Assembly (NCBI GenBank): GCA_020638175.1
Contig: JACKJA010000002.1
Span: 372,001-436,000, forward strand
Direction: 5' to 3'
From: Rhodospirillales bacterium
GTDB taxonomy: Bacteria > Pseudomonadota > Alphaproteobacteria > Micavibrionales > Micavibrionaceae
DNA: 64,000 bases
Shown: positions 32,918 to 41,527 of the stretch, one piece after another
How positions within the stretch are numbered: position 1 is the stretch's first letter
Layout: each line of letters opens with the position of its first letter
Program-made: the position numbers and the translations under genes
The notes under the pieces: generated by a model
What the model was told of the DNA's origin: nothing
The model's database searches: none
The model's input: only the letters and a program-made list of their open reading frames with translations

Positions 32918-34216
32918 ATGAGCAAGACGCCGGAAGATTTTTTTGAATGGGAAGCCAGTGCGGTCAGAATGCCGCGCGTATCCTATACGCTAAATAATGA
33001 CCAGCCTGTGCGCTGTACCATCATCGGTGACCAACCGCTTTTCTATATGGATTATGAAAGCGATCTCGAAGATGATTTTGACGATCTGTTCGAAATCGAC
33101 ATGATTGAAAAAAGCTTGATGTCCCTGCAGGAAAAAGTAACGACTTGCGGGACAGCTTACAAAGATCATTTCCTGTCGGAACAGGAAAAGGGATTGTTGT
33201 TTTCCGCGAGCGCGGCTGCCGTAACAAGCCCGCCTTCCCCGGACTGGCAGATAGAAAGCGATCTTTCCACTCTGCGTTCCATCATGGAAAAGAGCCGGAT
33301 GGCCAAGGCCTTTCTTGATTTTGCCGCTGAGGAATCCATTATAATTATTGCCGGCGTACAGGTTGATACCGCTTTTTACGATCGGCAAGCTTCAACAATC
33401 TTTGTTAATGGCTCTCTGGACATTGCCGATCAGGTTTTATTGACCGTGCGTGAATTGCGCCGGGCATGGCAGCACCGCCACGGCGCTTTGTTGCATGCCC
33501 TGACATTCCACCCGGATCAGGCAATTCTGGTCAACAGGGCACAAATTGCCGATCTTCACGTTATGATGGTTCGCGTGGCCTGGGAACTGCAACTGGCCGG
33601 GGAAAATTTGCCGTGGCAGCGGATCGAGACATCTTCTTTGTCTGATCTGGGCCGGGCGTTTGCACGCGAGGCACACATGGACTTCCGGACGCTGAACAAC
33701 GGGGAGGCATCCAGCGCCGTTTTCGAAAGCTGGTTCCTGTCTGATCGTTGCTCTCACGAGGATCGCAACCTGATCCAGAACATGTTGTCCGATTACCGCG
33801 GCTATGTTTTCGACAATAGCGAAGCGTCCCGTCAGGTTACCGCCGGGCTGATTTTAGCGCTGGGCAGCGCACCCTACGGCAAAAATTACCTGGCCCCCTA
33901 TGTCCATTTGATCCTGGAAGATGCTCTTTTCACCGAGGTGCGTGATCGCTCTAACGCCAATTTCCTTTGGTTTATCAAGTTTGAGCGCTCTTTCACAGAA
34001 GCGGAACGGGAATTGCAAAAGACTGAAATCGTCCACAGTCATGAACTTTCTCATGACGACCCCCATAATAAAAAAGAATGGATTGGCGACGATGAAAAAG
34101 AACAAACAGTCATTGCCCTGCCCGGCATCAAATCCACTGCCCGGATTTGCGAAGGTGCGCCGGCAGAAACAAGCGCAACAATCATCCCTTTCCGTCGTCG
34201 CGGAAGCGAAGGGTGA
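32918..34216 (+). CDS. Unknown protein, first of two paralogs (possible DUF6782-like)
   Basis: 432 residues, no signal peptide. A central region (about 150-330) is shared with the next gene: LRRAWQHR, a block HPDQAILVNRAQIADLHVMMVRVAWEL, SDLGRAFAREAHMD and a FESWFLSDR segment. This pattern resembles what I remember as DUF6782, annotated elsewhere as a putative metallopeptidase, but the HExxH-like position here reads RELRR and I see no metal site. An acidic N-terminus and a Lys/Glu-rich C-terminus flank it. The upstream region carries CtrA and GANTC sites. The second paralog follows after 13 bases. Confidence 0.7.
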   Translation: MSKTPEDFFEWEASAVRMPRVSYTLNNDQPVRCTIIGDQPLFYMDYESDLEDDFDDLFEIDMIEKSLMSLQEKVTTCGTAYKDHFLSEQEKGLLFSASAAAVTSPPSPDWQIESDLSTLRSIMEKSRMAKAFLDFAAEESIIIIAGVQVDTAFYDRQASTIFVNGSLDIADQVLLTVRELRRAWQHRHGALLHALTFHPDQAILVNRAQIADLHVMMVRVAWELQLAGENLPWQRIETSSLSDLGRAFAREAHMDFRTLNNGEASSAVFESWFLSDRCSHEDRNLIQNMLSDYRGYVFDNSEASRQVTAGLILALGSAPYGKNYLAPYVHLILEDALFTEVRDRSNANFLWFIKFERSFTEAERELQKTEIVHSHELSHDDPHNKKEWIGDDEKEQTVIALPGIKSTARICEGAPAETSATIIPFRRRGSEG

Positions 34217-34229
34217 GAAAGCGTATGGC

Positions 34230-35282
34230 ATGAAAACGGATTACATCAGCAAGAAGAGCCAGTATAAAAAGCTGACCCGTCCGGCTGATCCGTTTCTTAC
34301 GTGCGATTTGACCAATATCGTTCCCGAAGAATACATGATTTTGCCGCTCGCGGATTTTTACGTGGCCGAAAACGAGGCTGTTGATCTGTCCGCGCGGGTT
34401 CCGGCTTTTCAGAATGAATCCGATATTTTTCACTGGTTTGCCCGGTTGCTGACCCAAAGCCCGGCCGCCGCCGCTTTATTGGCGGAGGCCAGTACGCAAG
34501 ACTGGCATGTCGGTCTGGCGGCGCTGGGGAACAATGGTTATCACCTCGACATTCCGGGCCGGAAGATATTGCTCGATTGCTATGATATGACCCCGGTGGG
34601 GCTGGCGCGCTCGGCTTACTTTCGCAATAATTTGTTGTTCATGTTCGTAAAGGCGCTGCGCGATGTCTGGCACGAAACGCGCTGGAGCGATTTTGAATCC
34701 CATTACCGTCCCGAAGATATTTTGATGCTCGAACGCGTGCGGGCCGCCGATTGCGATACGGTTGCCCTTCTGGCGGGCTGGGAGCTGCGCGGCGCCGGTT
34801 ACGGCGACCTGTGGCGGCACTTGATTGGCACCGAAGAAGGGGACATGGCGTTGGTCTTTACCAAATATCTGGAGCGCGATCCTTCCGCCTTGTTTGACGG
34901 ATCGGCGTTGGCCTATGCATTCCGGCAATGGTTTGCCGACGAATCCCGGGTTGATGGCTGCGATCACGACGTTCTTGAAACGCTGGACGAAATTATGCAG
35001 GCCGCGGAAACGCGCAACCCGTTTGGCAAAAACCGCCTGTCGGTCGCTTGTATCGAGGCGCTCTCAACCTTGCCCGATGGTGTGCGCTATCTGGCGGGGC
35101 TGGGTGAAACAATCAGCCGGGACCCTTTCTTTGCCGGTCTGCACGATCCGATTAACCAGTCCCATTTCCTGCAGATAATCTATGATCTGGAAGTTGTCAT
35201 GGTCGGGAACGTTCCCTTTCAGGACCGGGCGCTGGCTAACAAAATTTTCCCGCAAGAAGACATTCATACTATCTGGCGCTAA
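34230..35282 (+). CDS. Unknown protein, second of two paralogs (possible DUF6782-like)
   Basis: 350 residues from MKTDYISKKSQ. The frame extends further upstream but that part lies inside the previous gene. Shared blocks with the first paralog: VKALRDVWHETR, RPEDILMLERVRAADCDTVALLAGWELRGAGY, WRHL, DMALVFTKYLERD and AFRQWFADE. As in the first copy, the presumed metal-binding positions are not His/Glu. Soluble, cytoplasmic by inspection. It is followed 48 bases later by ppsR on the same strand. Confidence 0.75.
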   Translation: MKTDYISKKSQYKKLTRPADPFLTCDLTNIVPEEYMILPLADFYVAENEAVDLSARVPAFQNESDIFHWFARLLTQSPAAAALLAEASTQDWHVGLAALGNNGYHLDIPGRKILLDCYDMTPVGLARSAYFRNNLLFMFVKALRDVWHETRWSDFESHYRPEDILMLERVRAADCDTVALLAGWELRGAGYGDLWRHLIGTEEGDMALVFTKYLERDPSALFDGSALAYAFRQWFADESRVDGCDHDVLETLDEIMQAAETRNPFGKNRLSVACIEALSTLPDGVRYLAGLGETISRDPFFAGLHDPINQSHFLQIIYDLEVVMVGNVPFQDRALANKIFPQEDIHTIWR

Positions 35283-35330
35283 AGCAATCTTCTTTCCTTG
35301 AATCCGGTTCATTGCTAGGATGGCGCTGTT

Positions 35331-36197
35331 ATGAGCGAACCATCCGAAAAAACGGCGCAGACCTTTTACCTTCACCTTGTATCCGATGCGACCGGAACAA
35401 CGCTGCAGGGGCTTGCCCGCGCGTGTCTGGCCCAGTTTGACGGGATTGATCCGGTCGAACGGTTCTGGCCCATGGTCCGCACGGAAAAACAGCTTGAGCG
35501 CGTAATCGAGAACATCGCCGAACATCCCGGCCCTGTCTTGTTTACGCTGGTCGATCGGACCCTGCGCCGGAAATTGCAAAAGCGCTGTGAAGCGATGGGC
35601 GTGCCGTCCATGTCGGTTCTTGATCCGGTCATCAAGGGGCTGTCTTCTTATCTCGGCCTGCCGAGCAAGGGCATTCCCGGCCTGCAACATGCGCTGGACG
35701 ATGCCTACTTTGCGCGGATTGATGCGATGGATTTTGCCCTGTCATTCGATGACGGCCAGAATTTGCACGGCATAGAAGACGCCGATGTTATTCTGGTGGG
35801 TGTGTCCCGCACGTCAAAAACGCCGACCTGTATTTATCTGGCGCGACGCGGCATCCGGGCAGCGAATATCCCTTTATGCCCCGGCGTCCCGTTTCCGGAA
35901 AAAGCCCTGTCATTGAAAAAACCGCTCTTTGTCGGTTTGACCGAAGCGCCGGACCGGCTGGTGAAACTGCGCCGCACCCGTTTGACGGAAGACGGCACCC
36001 ACATTGTGCATGACGACAATGACTATCTGGATGTCGAGCACGTCGAAGAAGAAGTCCGTGATGCCCGGCGCCTGTTCAGCAAGCATGGCTGGCCGGTTAT
36101 TGACGTTACGCGGCGTTCGGTTGAGGAAACCGCCGCCGAGATTATGTTCTTACTTCAAAAAAAGAAAGAAGACGGCGAGAATGCCGGGAAAAAGTGA
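35331..36197 (+). CDS. ppsR: PEP synthase/PPDK regulatory kinase-phosphorylase (DUF299)
   Basis: 288 residues. Family of dual-function enzymes that phosphorylate and dephosphorylate phosphoenolpyruvate synthase or pyruvate phosphate dikinase using ADP and phosphate. Signatures: FYLHLVSDATGTTLQGLARA at the start and the nucleotide loop GVSRTSKTPTCIYLA in the middle. Members are often the first gene to the right of the alphaproteobacterial origin. The target enzyme gene is not in the window. Its last 17 bases overlap aroE. Confidence 0.95.
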   Translation: MSEPSEKTAQTFYLHLVSDATGTTLQGLARACLAQFDGIDPVERFWPMVRTEKQLERVIENIAEHPGPVLFTLVDRTLRRKLQKRCEAMGVPSMSVLDPVIKGLSSYLGLPSKGIPGLQHALDDAYFARIDAMDFALSFDDGQNLHGIEDADVILVGVSRTSKTPTCIYLARRGIRAANIPLCPGVPFPEKALSLKKPLFVGLTEAPDRLVKLRRTRLTEDGTHIVHDDNDYLDVEHVEEEVRDARRLFSKHGWPVIDVTRRSVEETAAEIMFLLQKKKEDGENAGKK

Positions 36198-37020
36198 AAC
36201 AATAAAAGCCGCCGTGATCGGCCATCCGGTCGCCCATAGCCTGTCGCCGCTGATTCATGCGCACTGGATCGGGCAATACGGTCTGCACGGCTCTTACGAA
36301 GCGCTGGATATCGCACCGGACAATCTGGTCGCCGGCGTGCAGGAATTGGTTGATGGCGGCTATACCGGGTTCAATGTCACGATCCCGCATAAACAGGCGA
36401 TTATGAAGTTGTGTGCGGAAATCGATGAAACGGCGCAGGCGATCGGCGCGGTGAACACGGTAAAGATTGACGGTGCGGGCAGGCTTTATGGCCGGAATAC
36501 CGATGCGTTCGGCTTTATAGAAAACATTGTCCAAACCGCCCCCGATTTTGATTTTACATCTGGCCCGGCCTTGATTTTCGGCGCGGGTGGCGCGGCGCGG
36601 GCGCTGGCCTACGGCTTGAAACAGCGGGGCGTTCCCGAAATTCGCATCACCAACCGCACCCGGGAAAAAGCCGAAGAGCTGGCTGCGGATTTTGATCTGG
36701 ACGTGATTGACTGGGATGACCGGGAAGCCGCTATGGAGGGCGTGGATCTCCTGGTGAATTCAACGGCGCTGGGGATGACCGGGAAGCCGCCTTTGACGGT
36801 TAGTTTGGGGGTATTGCCGGAAACGGCGCTGGTCTGCGATATCGTGTATAAACCCCTGATGACCGATTTGTTGGCACAGGCGCAGGCCCGCAGCAACCCG
36901 GTCGTTACCGGGCTGGGGATGTTGCTGCATCAAGCTCGCCCGGCTTTTGAAGGCTGGTTTGGCATGTTGCCGGAGGTGACGCCCGGCTTGCAGCAAAAAG
37001 CACAGGAGGCCGCTCGATGA
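36181..37020 (+). CDS. aroE: Shikimate dehydrogenase
   Basis: 279 residues from MPGKSETIKAAVIG. NADPH-dependent reduction of 3-dehydroshikimate to shikimate in aromatic amino-acid synthesis. Signatures: GHPVAHSLSPLIH, FNVTIPHKQA with the catalytic Lys, NTDAFGF, nucleotide loop IFGAGGAARALA and NSTALGM. The longer frame upstream lies within ppsR and is rejected. Its stop overlaps the coaE start as ATGA. The maf gene that separates ppsR and aroE in many relatives is absent. Confidence 0.96.
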   Translation: MPGKSETIKAAVIGHPVAHSLSPLIHAHWIGQYGLHGSYEALDIAPDNLVAGVQELVDGGYTGFNVTIPHKQAIMKLCAEIDETAQAIGAVNTVKIDGAGRLYGRNTDAFGFIENIVQTAPDFDFTSGPALIFGAGGAARALAYGLKQRGVPEIRITNRTREKAEELAADFDLDVIDWDDREAAMEGVDLLVNSTALGMTGKPPLTVSLGVLPETALVCDIVYKPLMTDLLAQAQARSNPVVTGLGMLLHQARPAFEGWFGMLPEVTPGLQQKAQEAAR

Positions 37021-37616
37021 TTATTCTCGGCCTCACCGGTTCGATCGGCATGGGAAAAAGCACGGCGGCGGCGATTTTGCGCGATATAGGTGTGCCGGTC
37101 CATTGCGCAGACGAAGAAGTGCACAGGCTTCTGGCTGCGGGGGGGCAGGGCGTCGCGCCGGTGTCCGCCTTGTTCCCGGATAGTTATGACCGGGCCACAA
37201 AGAGCATCAACCGCGCGTGTCTGGGGTCCGAGATATTTGGCGACCCGGACAAGCGCAGGCAACTGGAAGACATCCTGCATCCGCTGGTTCATGAGGGACA
37301 AGACCGCTTTTTGCGACAGCAACAAAAACGAAGAACGAAAATCGCCGTTCTGGATATACCGCTTTTGTTTGAAACCGGGGCGGAAACGCGCGTTGATTAT
37401 ACGCTGGTGGTGAGCGCGCCGCCCTTTATCCAGCGGCAGCGCGTTTTATCCCGGCCCGGCATGGACGCGCAGCGGATGAATGCAGTTATAGCTGCCCAGA
37501 TGAGCGATGCTGAAAAACGCGGACGCGCCGATTTCATAGTACCGACCGGAAACGGGCTGGCCTTTACCCGGCGGACGCTGGCCGGTATTTTACAGCAACT
37601 CTTAAAACCGGTATGA
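37017..37616 (+). CDS. coaE: Dephospho-CoA kinase
   Basis: 199 residues. Phosphorylates dephospho-CoA to coenzyme A. P-loop GLTGSIGMGKST at the start, then VHCADEEVHRLL, the HPLVHE motif, and the DIPLLFETG block; all as in CoaE. It starts inside the aroE stop. In related origins dnaQ normally follows; here the LpxR-like gene follows after 7 bases. Confidence 0.96.
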   Translation: MIILGLTGSIGMGKSTAAAILRDIGVPVHCADEEVHRLLAAGGQGVAPVSALFPDSYDRATKSINRACLGSEIFGDPDKRRQLEDILHPLVHEGQDRFLRQQQKRRTKIAVLDIPLLFETGAETRVDYTLVVSAPPFIQRQRVLSRPGMDAQRMNAVIAAQMSDAEKRGRADFIVPTGNGLAFTRRTLAGILQQLLKPV

Positions 37617-37623
37617 GCGCGCC

Positions 37624-38631
37624 ATGAGAAAATCCCTCATATTTTTAGTTATCGTGTTGTTTGTTCTCCCCGCCGGGGCGCAAGAAGCGCAAGAGACACA
37701 GGAGGAGTCAGCACAATTCTGGACGCTGGCGATCGAAAATGATTCTATCGGTGGCGGCACCGATCATAATTACACCAGCGGCGTGCGGCTCAGTTATTTT
37801 GATGTCGGGGCCGACTTCCCCGATTTTGCGTATAATCTGGCCGATCATGTTCCGACTTTCTCAATAAACGAAACGTCCAGTATCTTTTATACGGCGGGGC
37901 AAAACATCTTTACGCCCAACGATATCCGCAGCCGGACGCAAGATCCGAAAGACCGGCCGTGGGCGGCTTTTCTCTACGCTTCTATGGGGATGGCGACCCT
38001 GACGAGCAATCACGTTGACGAACTGGAAGCGACACTGGGCGTCGTCGGGCCGTGGGCGCTGGGCGAACAGGCGCAAAAATTTGTTCACCGCCGTATAACC
38101 GATAGCCCGAGGCCCAGAGGCTGGGATAACCAGTTGAAAAACGAACCGGGGGTTATTTTGTCATGGCGGCGGCGCTGGCCATGGAAGTTTTCTCACGAAA
38201 CGCACGGCTTGCTTTTCAGTGCCGGGCCTCATATCGGGGTTAGTCTGGGGAATATCTATACCTATGCGGATACGGGGCTGGGTTTCCGGATCAGCCCGGC
38301 CAGTGATCGCTGGGAAGATACGCCGCTGCGGGTGCGTCCTGCCATGCCTGGTACGGGGTATTTCGAAAAACCCGAAAACGGGCTGGGTTGGTATATTTTT
38401 GGCGGCGTTGATGGCCGGGCCGTTGCTCGCAATATTTTTCTTGATGGCAACAGCTTTCGTGACAGTCACAGCGTCGACAAACTGCCATTGGTCGGGGATG
38501 CCAATGCCGGGGTGGCGTTTACGCTGGGCCCGGCGCGGCTCAGCTACACGGTGGTTTACCGTACCCGCGAATTTGACGAACAATCCAGCGGCGATGTTTT
38601 TGGTGCCGTCAGCCTGTCTTACCGGTTTTGA
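37624..38631 (+). CDS. lpxR: LpxR-like outer-membrane lipid A deacylase (DUF2219)
   Basis: 335 residues with a signal peptide cut after PAGAQE. The mature protein begins with the LpxR hallmark: IENDSIGGGTDHNYTSG, containing the Asn, Asp and adjacent residues of the active and calcium sites, and ends as an outer-membrane beta-barrel with terminal Phe (VSLSYRF). LpxR removes the 3'-acyloxyacyl chain of lipid A in Salmonella. Activity on this organism's lipid A is inferred. Encoded 7 bases after coaE. Confidence 0.85.
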   Translation: MRKSLIFLVIVLFVLPAGAQEAQETQEESAQFWTLAIENDSIGGGTDHNYTSGVRLSYFDVGADFPDFAYNLADHVPTFSINETSSIFYTAGQNIFTPNDIRSRTQDPKDRPWAAFLYASMGMATLTSNHVDELEATLGVVGPWALGEQAQKFVHRRITDSPRPRGWDNQLKNEPGVILSWRRRWPWKFSHETHGLLFSAGPHIGVSLGNIYTYADTGLGFRISPASDRWEDTPLRVRPAMPGTGYFEKPENGLGWYIFGGVDGRAVARNIFLDGNSFRDSHSVDKLPLVGDANAGVAFTLGPARLSYTVVYRTREFDEQSSGDVFGAVSLSYRF

Positions 38632-38640
38632 GGGGGGTGA

Positions 38641-39168
38641 ATGAGCAGCGATGATGAAGAAGGGCTCTGGGCGCATGTTATACGGACCATCACTCCGCTC
38701 CATAAAGACGGGACGCCCGATAAAATAACGCCGGAAAGGACAAAATCGCCGCCCGCGCCGCGGAAAAAAACATCGGTAAAAATGCCGGTTCCCACACCGG
38801 ATTCCGGCGGCGGCCAGCAAACAAAATCACCGCCTAATCCGGGGCTGGATCGCCGCAGTGAAGAGCGCCTGCGCCGCGGAAAAATGGCGATAGACGTGCG
38901 GCTGGATTTGCATGGAATGAAACAGGACGAAGCGCACGCGGCTCTGGACCGGTTTGTCATGGCGAGCTATGCGCAGGGTCAGCGCTGCCTTTTGGTTATT
39001 ACGGGCAAAGGGCGCTCGCAGGGCAGTGAGGGGGTGTTAAGGCGCCGGGTGCCGCAATGGCTTTCGATGGCGCCTTTCTCGGAAATTGTATTACGCGTAA
39101 TACCCGCCCGCCCCCAGCACGGCGGCGAGGGGGCGTTATATGTGTTGTTGCGGCGTAAACGCGGTTAA
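38641..39168 (+). CDS. Smr-domain protein
   Basis: 175 residues. Disordered Pro/Lys/Thr-rich N-terminus (about 20-75) then a C-terminal Smr domain: RLDLHGMKQDEAHAAL, the CLLVITGKGRSQG loop and RPQHGGEGALYVLL. Free-standing Smr domains act as DNA or RNA nicking enzymes; the LDLHG and TGKG motifs carry the presumed catalytic residues. Probably cytoplasmic. It starts 9 bases after the LpxR-like gene stop. Confidence 0.9.
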   Translation: MSSDDEEGLWAHVIRTITPLHKDGTPDKITPERTKSPPAPRKKTSVKMPVPTPDSGGGQQTKSPPNPGLDRRSEERLRRGKMAIDVRLDLHGMKQDEAHAALDRFVMASYAQGQRCLLVITGKGRSQGSEGVLRRRVPQWLSMAPFSEIVLRVIPARPQHGGEGALYVLLRRKRG

Positions 39169-39173
39169 AGCGC

Positions 39174-39374
39174 TTATTTTTTACCGAGAGCCGAGAGCTT
39201 TTTGGCAATCAGGAAGCTGAGCGGGGCGGCTACAACAGCGCCAGCGGCGGCGACCGGCAAAATCAGCGTCATCTGCTGATCGGCCAGCGACGGCGTCAAC
39301 AATAGCGCGAGGACAAAAAGCCCCATTACGGTCGGTGCCAGCATAATCCAGATTAAAATACCTACTTTTCCCAT
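39174..39374 (-). CDS. Small two-helix membrane protein
   Basis: 66 residues with two strongly hydrophobic segments (about 5-28 and 34-57) and a short Lys-rich C-terminus. AGGAGG lies 8 bases before the ATG, so I regard it as real despite its size. No family recognised. It converges on the Smr gene 5 bases away. Confidence 0.7.
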   Translation of the reverse strand: MGKVGILIWIMLAPTVMGLFVLALLLTPSLADQQMTLILPVAAAGAVVAAPLSFLIAKKLSALGKK

Positions 39375-39460
39375 AGTCTTTTCCTCCTTTATCAGAAAAG
39401 GATGATATACCTCAACGCGTTAATTATAAAGGAAAACCGGATGCGTTTCCAAGGAGGTTT

Positions 39461-40459
39461 TTAGCGAACGTCTATAGCCTTACGAAGGGAACGGACTAAC
39501 GGATTTCCTGTTTGATCGACCCGCGTCCATGTCAGGGTACCGACGTATTCGCCGGGTATAAAGCTGTCTTCGCTGCGTTTGCGTCCAACATAATAAAACT
39601 GCCGGGCCCGGGTCCCATCTTGCGTGATATCGCGGCTGGCAAAAAGCGCGCCGACGGGATCGGTAACTTCAATATGGATCTGGTCGCCCTCTGCCGCGCC
39701 GTACAGCCCGCCCCAGAAGACTAGTGCTTCGGCGTTCGGGGAAAGGGTGCCGGGGCTGGCCGCATCAATTTTAATAGCCTCGAAATCCGGGGCATGGTCT
39801 TTGAACCCTGCCGCATAGAGGAAAACCGGGCTGTACGCGATCTCTTTATTCCACAAGGGATGGGGGAACCCGCCGCACCCATCTTGTTTATTAATGCCCG
39901 TGAAGGGATCAACAGTATGGCTTTCGAAGAAAACGCCCAGATGCAGGTGAGGGAATTCCGCCGCGCCCGATTGCCCGGCCTGCGCGATTTTATCGCCGGC
40001 TTTGACGGTCTGGCTCGGTTTGACGACAACACTGCCCTGCTTCAGATGGCAATAGATCGTTTGCCAGCCAGCGCCGTGGTCGACCAGAACACCGTTGCCG
40101 CATCCTTTGTTTTCCGCCAGCATCGCGGCCATTTCGGCGGCGGTGGGTTCTTTATCCTCGATTTCATCGCGGACACGCAGCACAGTGCCGTCGGCGGCGG
40201 CCAGGACATCGACACCCTTTTCCATCGCTACGCGGTCGATCAGGCCGATATCCGTGCCCTGATGGTCGTTATAGGTCCGCGGCCCGCAGGTGAAATCAGC
40301 GGCCTTGTCCGAAGGATCGGCATCAACATAATTGACAACAAAGCAATCCTGGCCTAAGTCACAAGAAAGAGGGAAGGCCAGTTTCGGTTGTGCATGGGCG
40401 ACGTTTGAAAAAACAAACAATAAAACGAAACCCAGAGAAAAGAGCTTTATATTTGACAT
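39461..40459 (-). CDS. Secreted M23 family metallopeptidase
   Basis: 332 residues with signal peptide cut after AHAQPK. The LytM/M23 zinc site is complete: His and Asp in NDHQGTDIGL and the HxH motif in FPHLHLGVFF. Additional Cys residues (CDLGQDCF, CGPR, GCGNG, CHL, GCGGF) suggest disulfides in the periplasm. A C-terminal beta-sandwich-like domain (about 235-330) follows. M23 enzymes cut peptidoglycan cross-bridges; the target here is inferred. Single gene, divergent from the gene at 40520. Confidence 0.92.
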   Translation of the reverse strand: MSNIKLFSLGFVLLFVFSNVAHAQPKLAFPLSCDLGQDCFVVNYVDADPSDKAADFTCGPRTYNDHQGTDIGLIDRVAMEKGVDVLAAADGTVLRVRDEIEDKEPTAAEMAAMLAENKGCGNGVLVDHGAGWQTIYCHLKQGSVVVKPSQTVKAGDKIAQAGQSGAAEFPHLHLGVFFESHTVDPFTGINKQDGCGGFPHPLWNKEIAYSPVFLYAAGFKDHAPDFEAIKIDAASPGTLSPNAEALVFWGGLYGAAEGDQIHIEVTDPVGALFASRDITQDGTRARQFYYVGRKRSEDSFIPGEYVGTLTWTRVDQTGNPLVRSLRKAIDVR

Positions 40460-40519
40460 AATGTAAAATATTGGTTATTTATTTGCTCACTGTGTACCAC
40501 GAGAGACAAAGATAAAACA

Positions 40520-41527
40520 ATGAGAGAAATAAAAGCAAAACTCAAGGCGACCGGCAAAGACCTTCCTTATCTGTTAAACGCGGATGACGTGGATCACGAA
40601 ACAAAATGTGATTATGCATGCCGTTGCCCCGATTGCGAAAAAGCCACCTATCATTGGGTACAGGGCTCCGCAGGCCTCCAGAATACAGATCCCAAAAAGC
40701 CCTACTGGCGGAGAGATCCCTCCAGTCAGCATGGACAAGGCTGCAAATATGATTTTGAGGCCAAGGCTTCAAAACACCGGGAAACGACGTTTTATGAAGA
40801 GGGCTTTTACCATTTACGAGTAAACTTCCCGCTGGGGTCATCGCCGGGGCGCGACCGGTGGGTCAAGGGTCATCTCAGTAAAACGCAAATAGAAGCGGCG
40901 CATAACCATACGGATAAACCGGCGGTGTCCAGCATTTCTGCGATGGTTAAATTTCTTGAAAGAGAATTCGACAGCATAGAAGACGATGGTCTTTCAAGTC
41001 TAAAGCTGTGGTATCAGGGCGAAGACTATGAATGGAAGGATCTTTTTATCGGATCGGACCAATACAGACAACTGGTTGACGCGGCAACAAGATCGGACAA
41101 GCACCTTGATCCTTTGAACTTGCGGCCCCTGTCATTGACGGTCGTGAAACCGACAGCGCGTCATGATCTGGCCTCTTCCAAAGACAAGACAAGAGTTTAT
41201 TGCGAACCGCAGAGAATATGGCTGCGTACGGGAAAATCACTTACGATCACGCCGCGCCTGACTTTCGAAAATGATAAACTGAGAAATACGCTGGTCATAG
41301 ACCGGCCGATGCTCGTCAGCAGCCGTCCTTTTTATCCCGCGGCCCAGAGAGCCTTTTTGCGAAACCGTTTGATAAGCGGGGAGCCCCCTTCGAACATTCC
41401 TGTTGATCTGTATGTCAGCAATGCCAAGCAATTGGCAGAGATTGATCCGGGTTATTGGCATGCGCCGGAACCCCCGGATCCCCAGATATCCATGGCCTTC
41501 AGGTCGTCAAAGAATAAACCGGCTTAA
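40520..41527 (+). CDS. Unknown protein with N-terminal Cys cluster
   Basis: 335 residues, no signal peptide. Near the N-terminus, C30-x3-C34-x-C36-x2-C39 (CDYACRCPDC) followed by a His and HGQGC could form a zinc site, somewhat like the N-terminal zinc finger of CoiA-like proteins; the rest does not show a recognisable nuclease motif. Codon use and lower GC differ from the neighbours, hinting at acquisition. Its last 21 bases overlap the 3' end of convergent hslU. Confidence 0.65.
   Translation: MREIKAKLKATGKDLPYLLNADDVDHETKCDYACRCPDCEKATYHWVQGSAGLQNTDPKKPYWRRDPSSQHGQGCKYDFEAKASKHRETTFYEEGFYHLRVNFPLGSSPGRDRWVKGHLSKTQIEAAHNHTDKPAVSSISAMVKFLEREFDSIEDDGLSSLKLWYQGEDYEWKDLFIGSDQYRQLVDAATRSDKHLDPLNLRPLSLTVVKPTARHDLASSKDKTRVYCEPQRIWLRTGKSLTITPRLTFENDKLRNTLVIDRPMLVSSRPFYPAAQRAFLRNRLISGEPPSNIPVDLYVSNAKQLAEIDPGYWHAPEPPDPQISMAFRSSKNKPA

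Noticed and set aside
33921..34229. N-terminal extension of the second paralog at 34230
   Set aside because: The extra 103 codons lie wholly inside the first paralog in another frame, and the ATG at 34230 gives a product of a size and start matching the shared domain.
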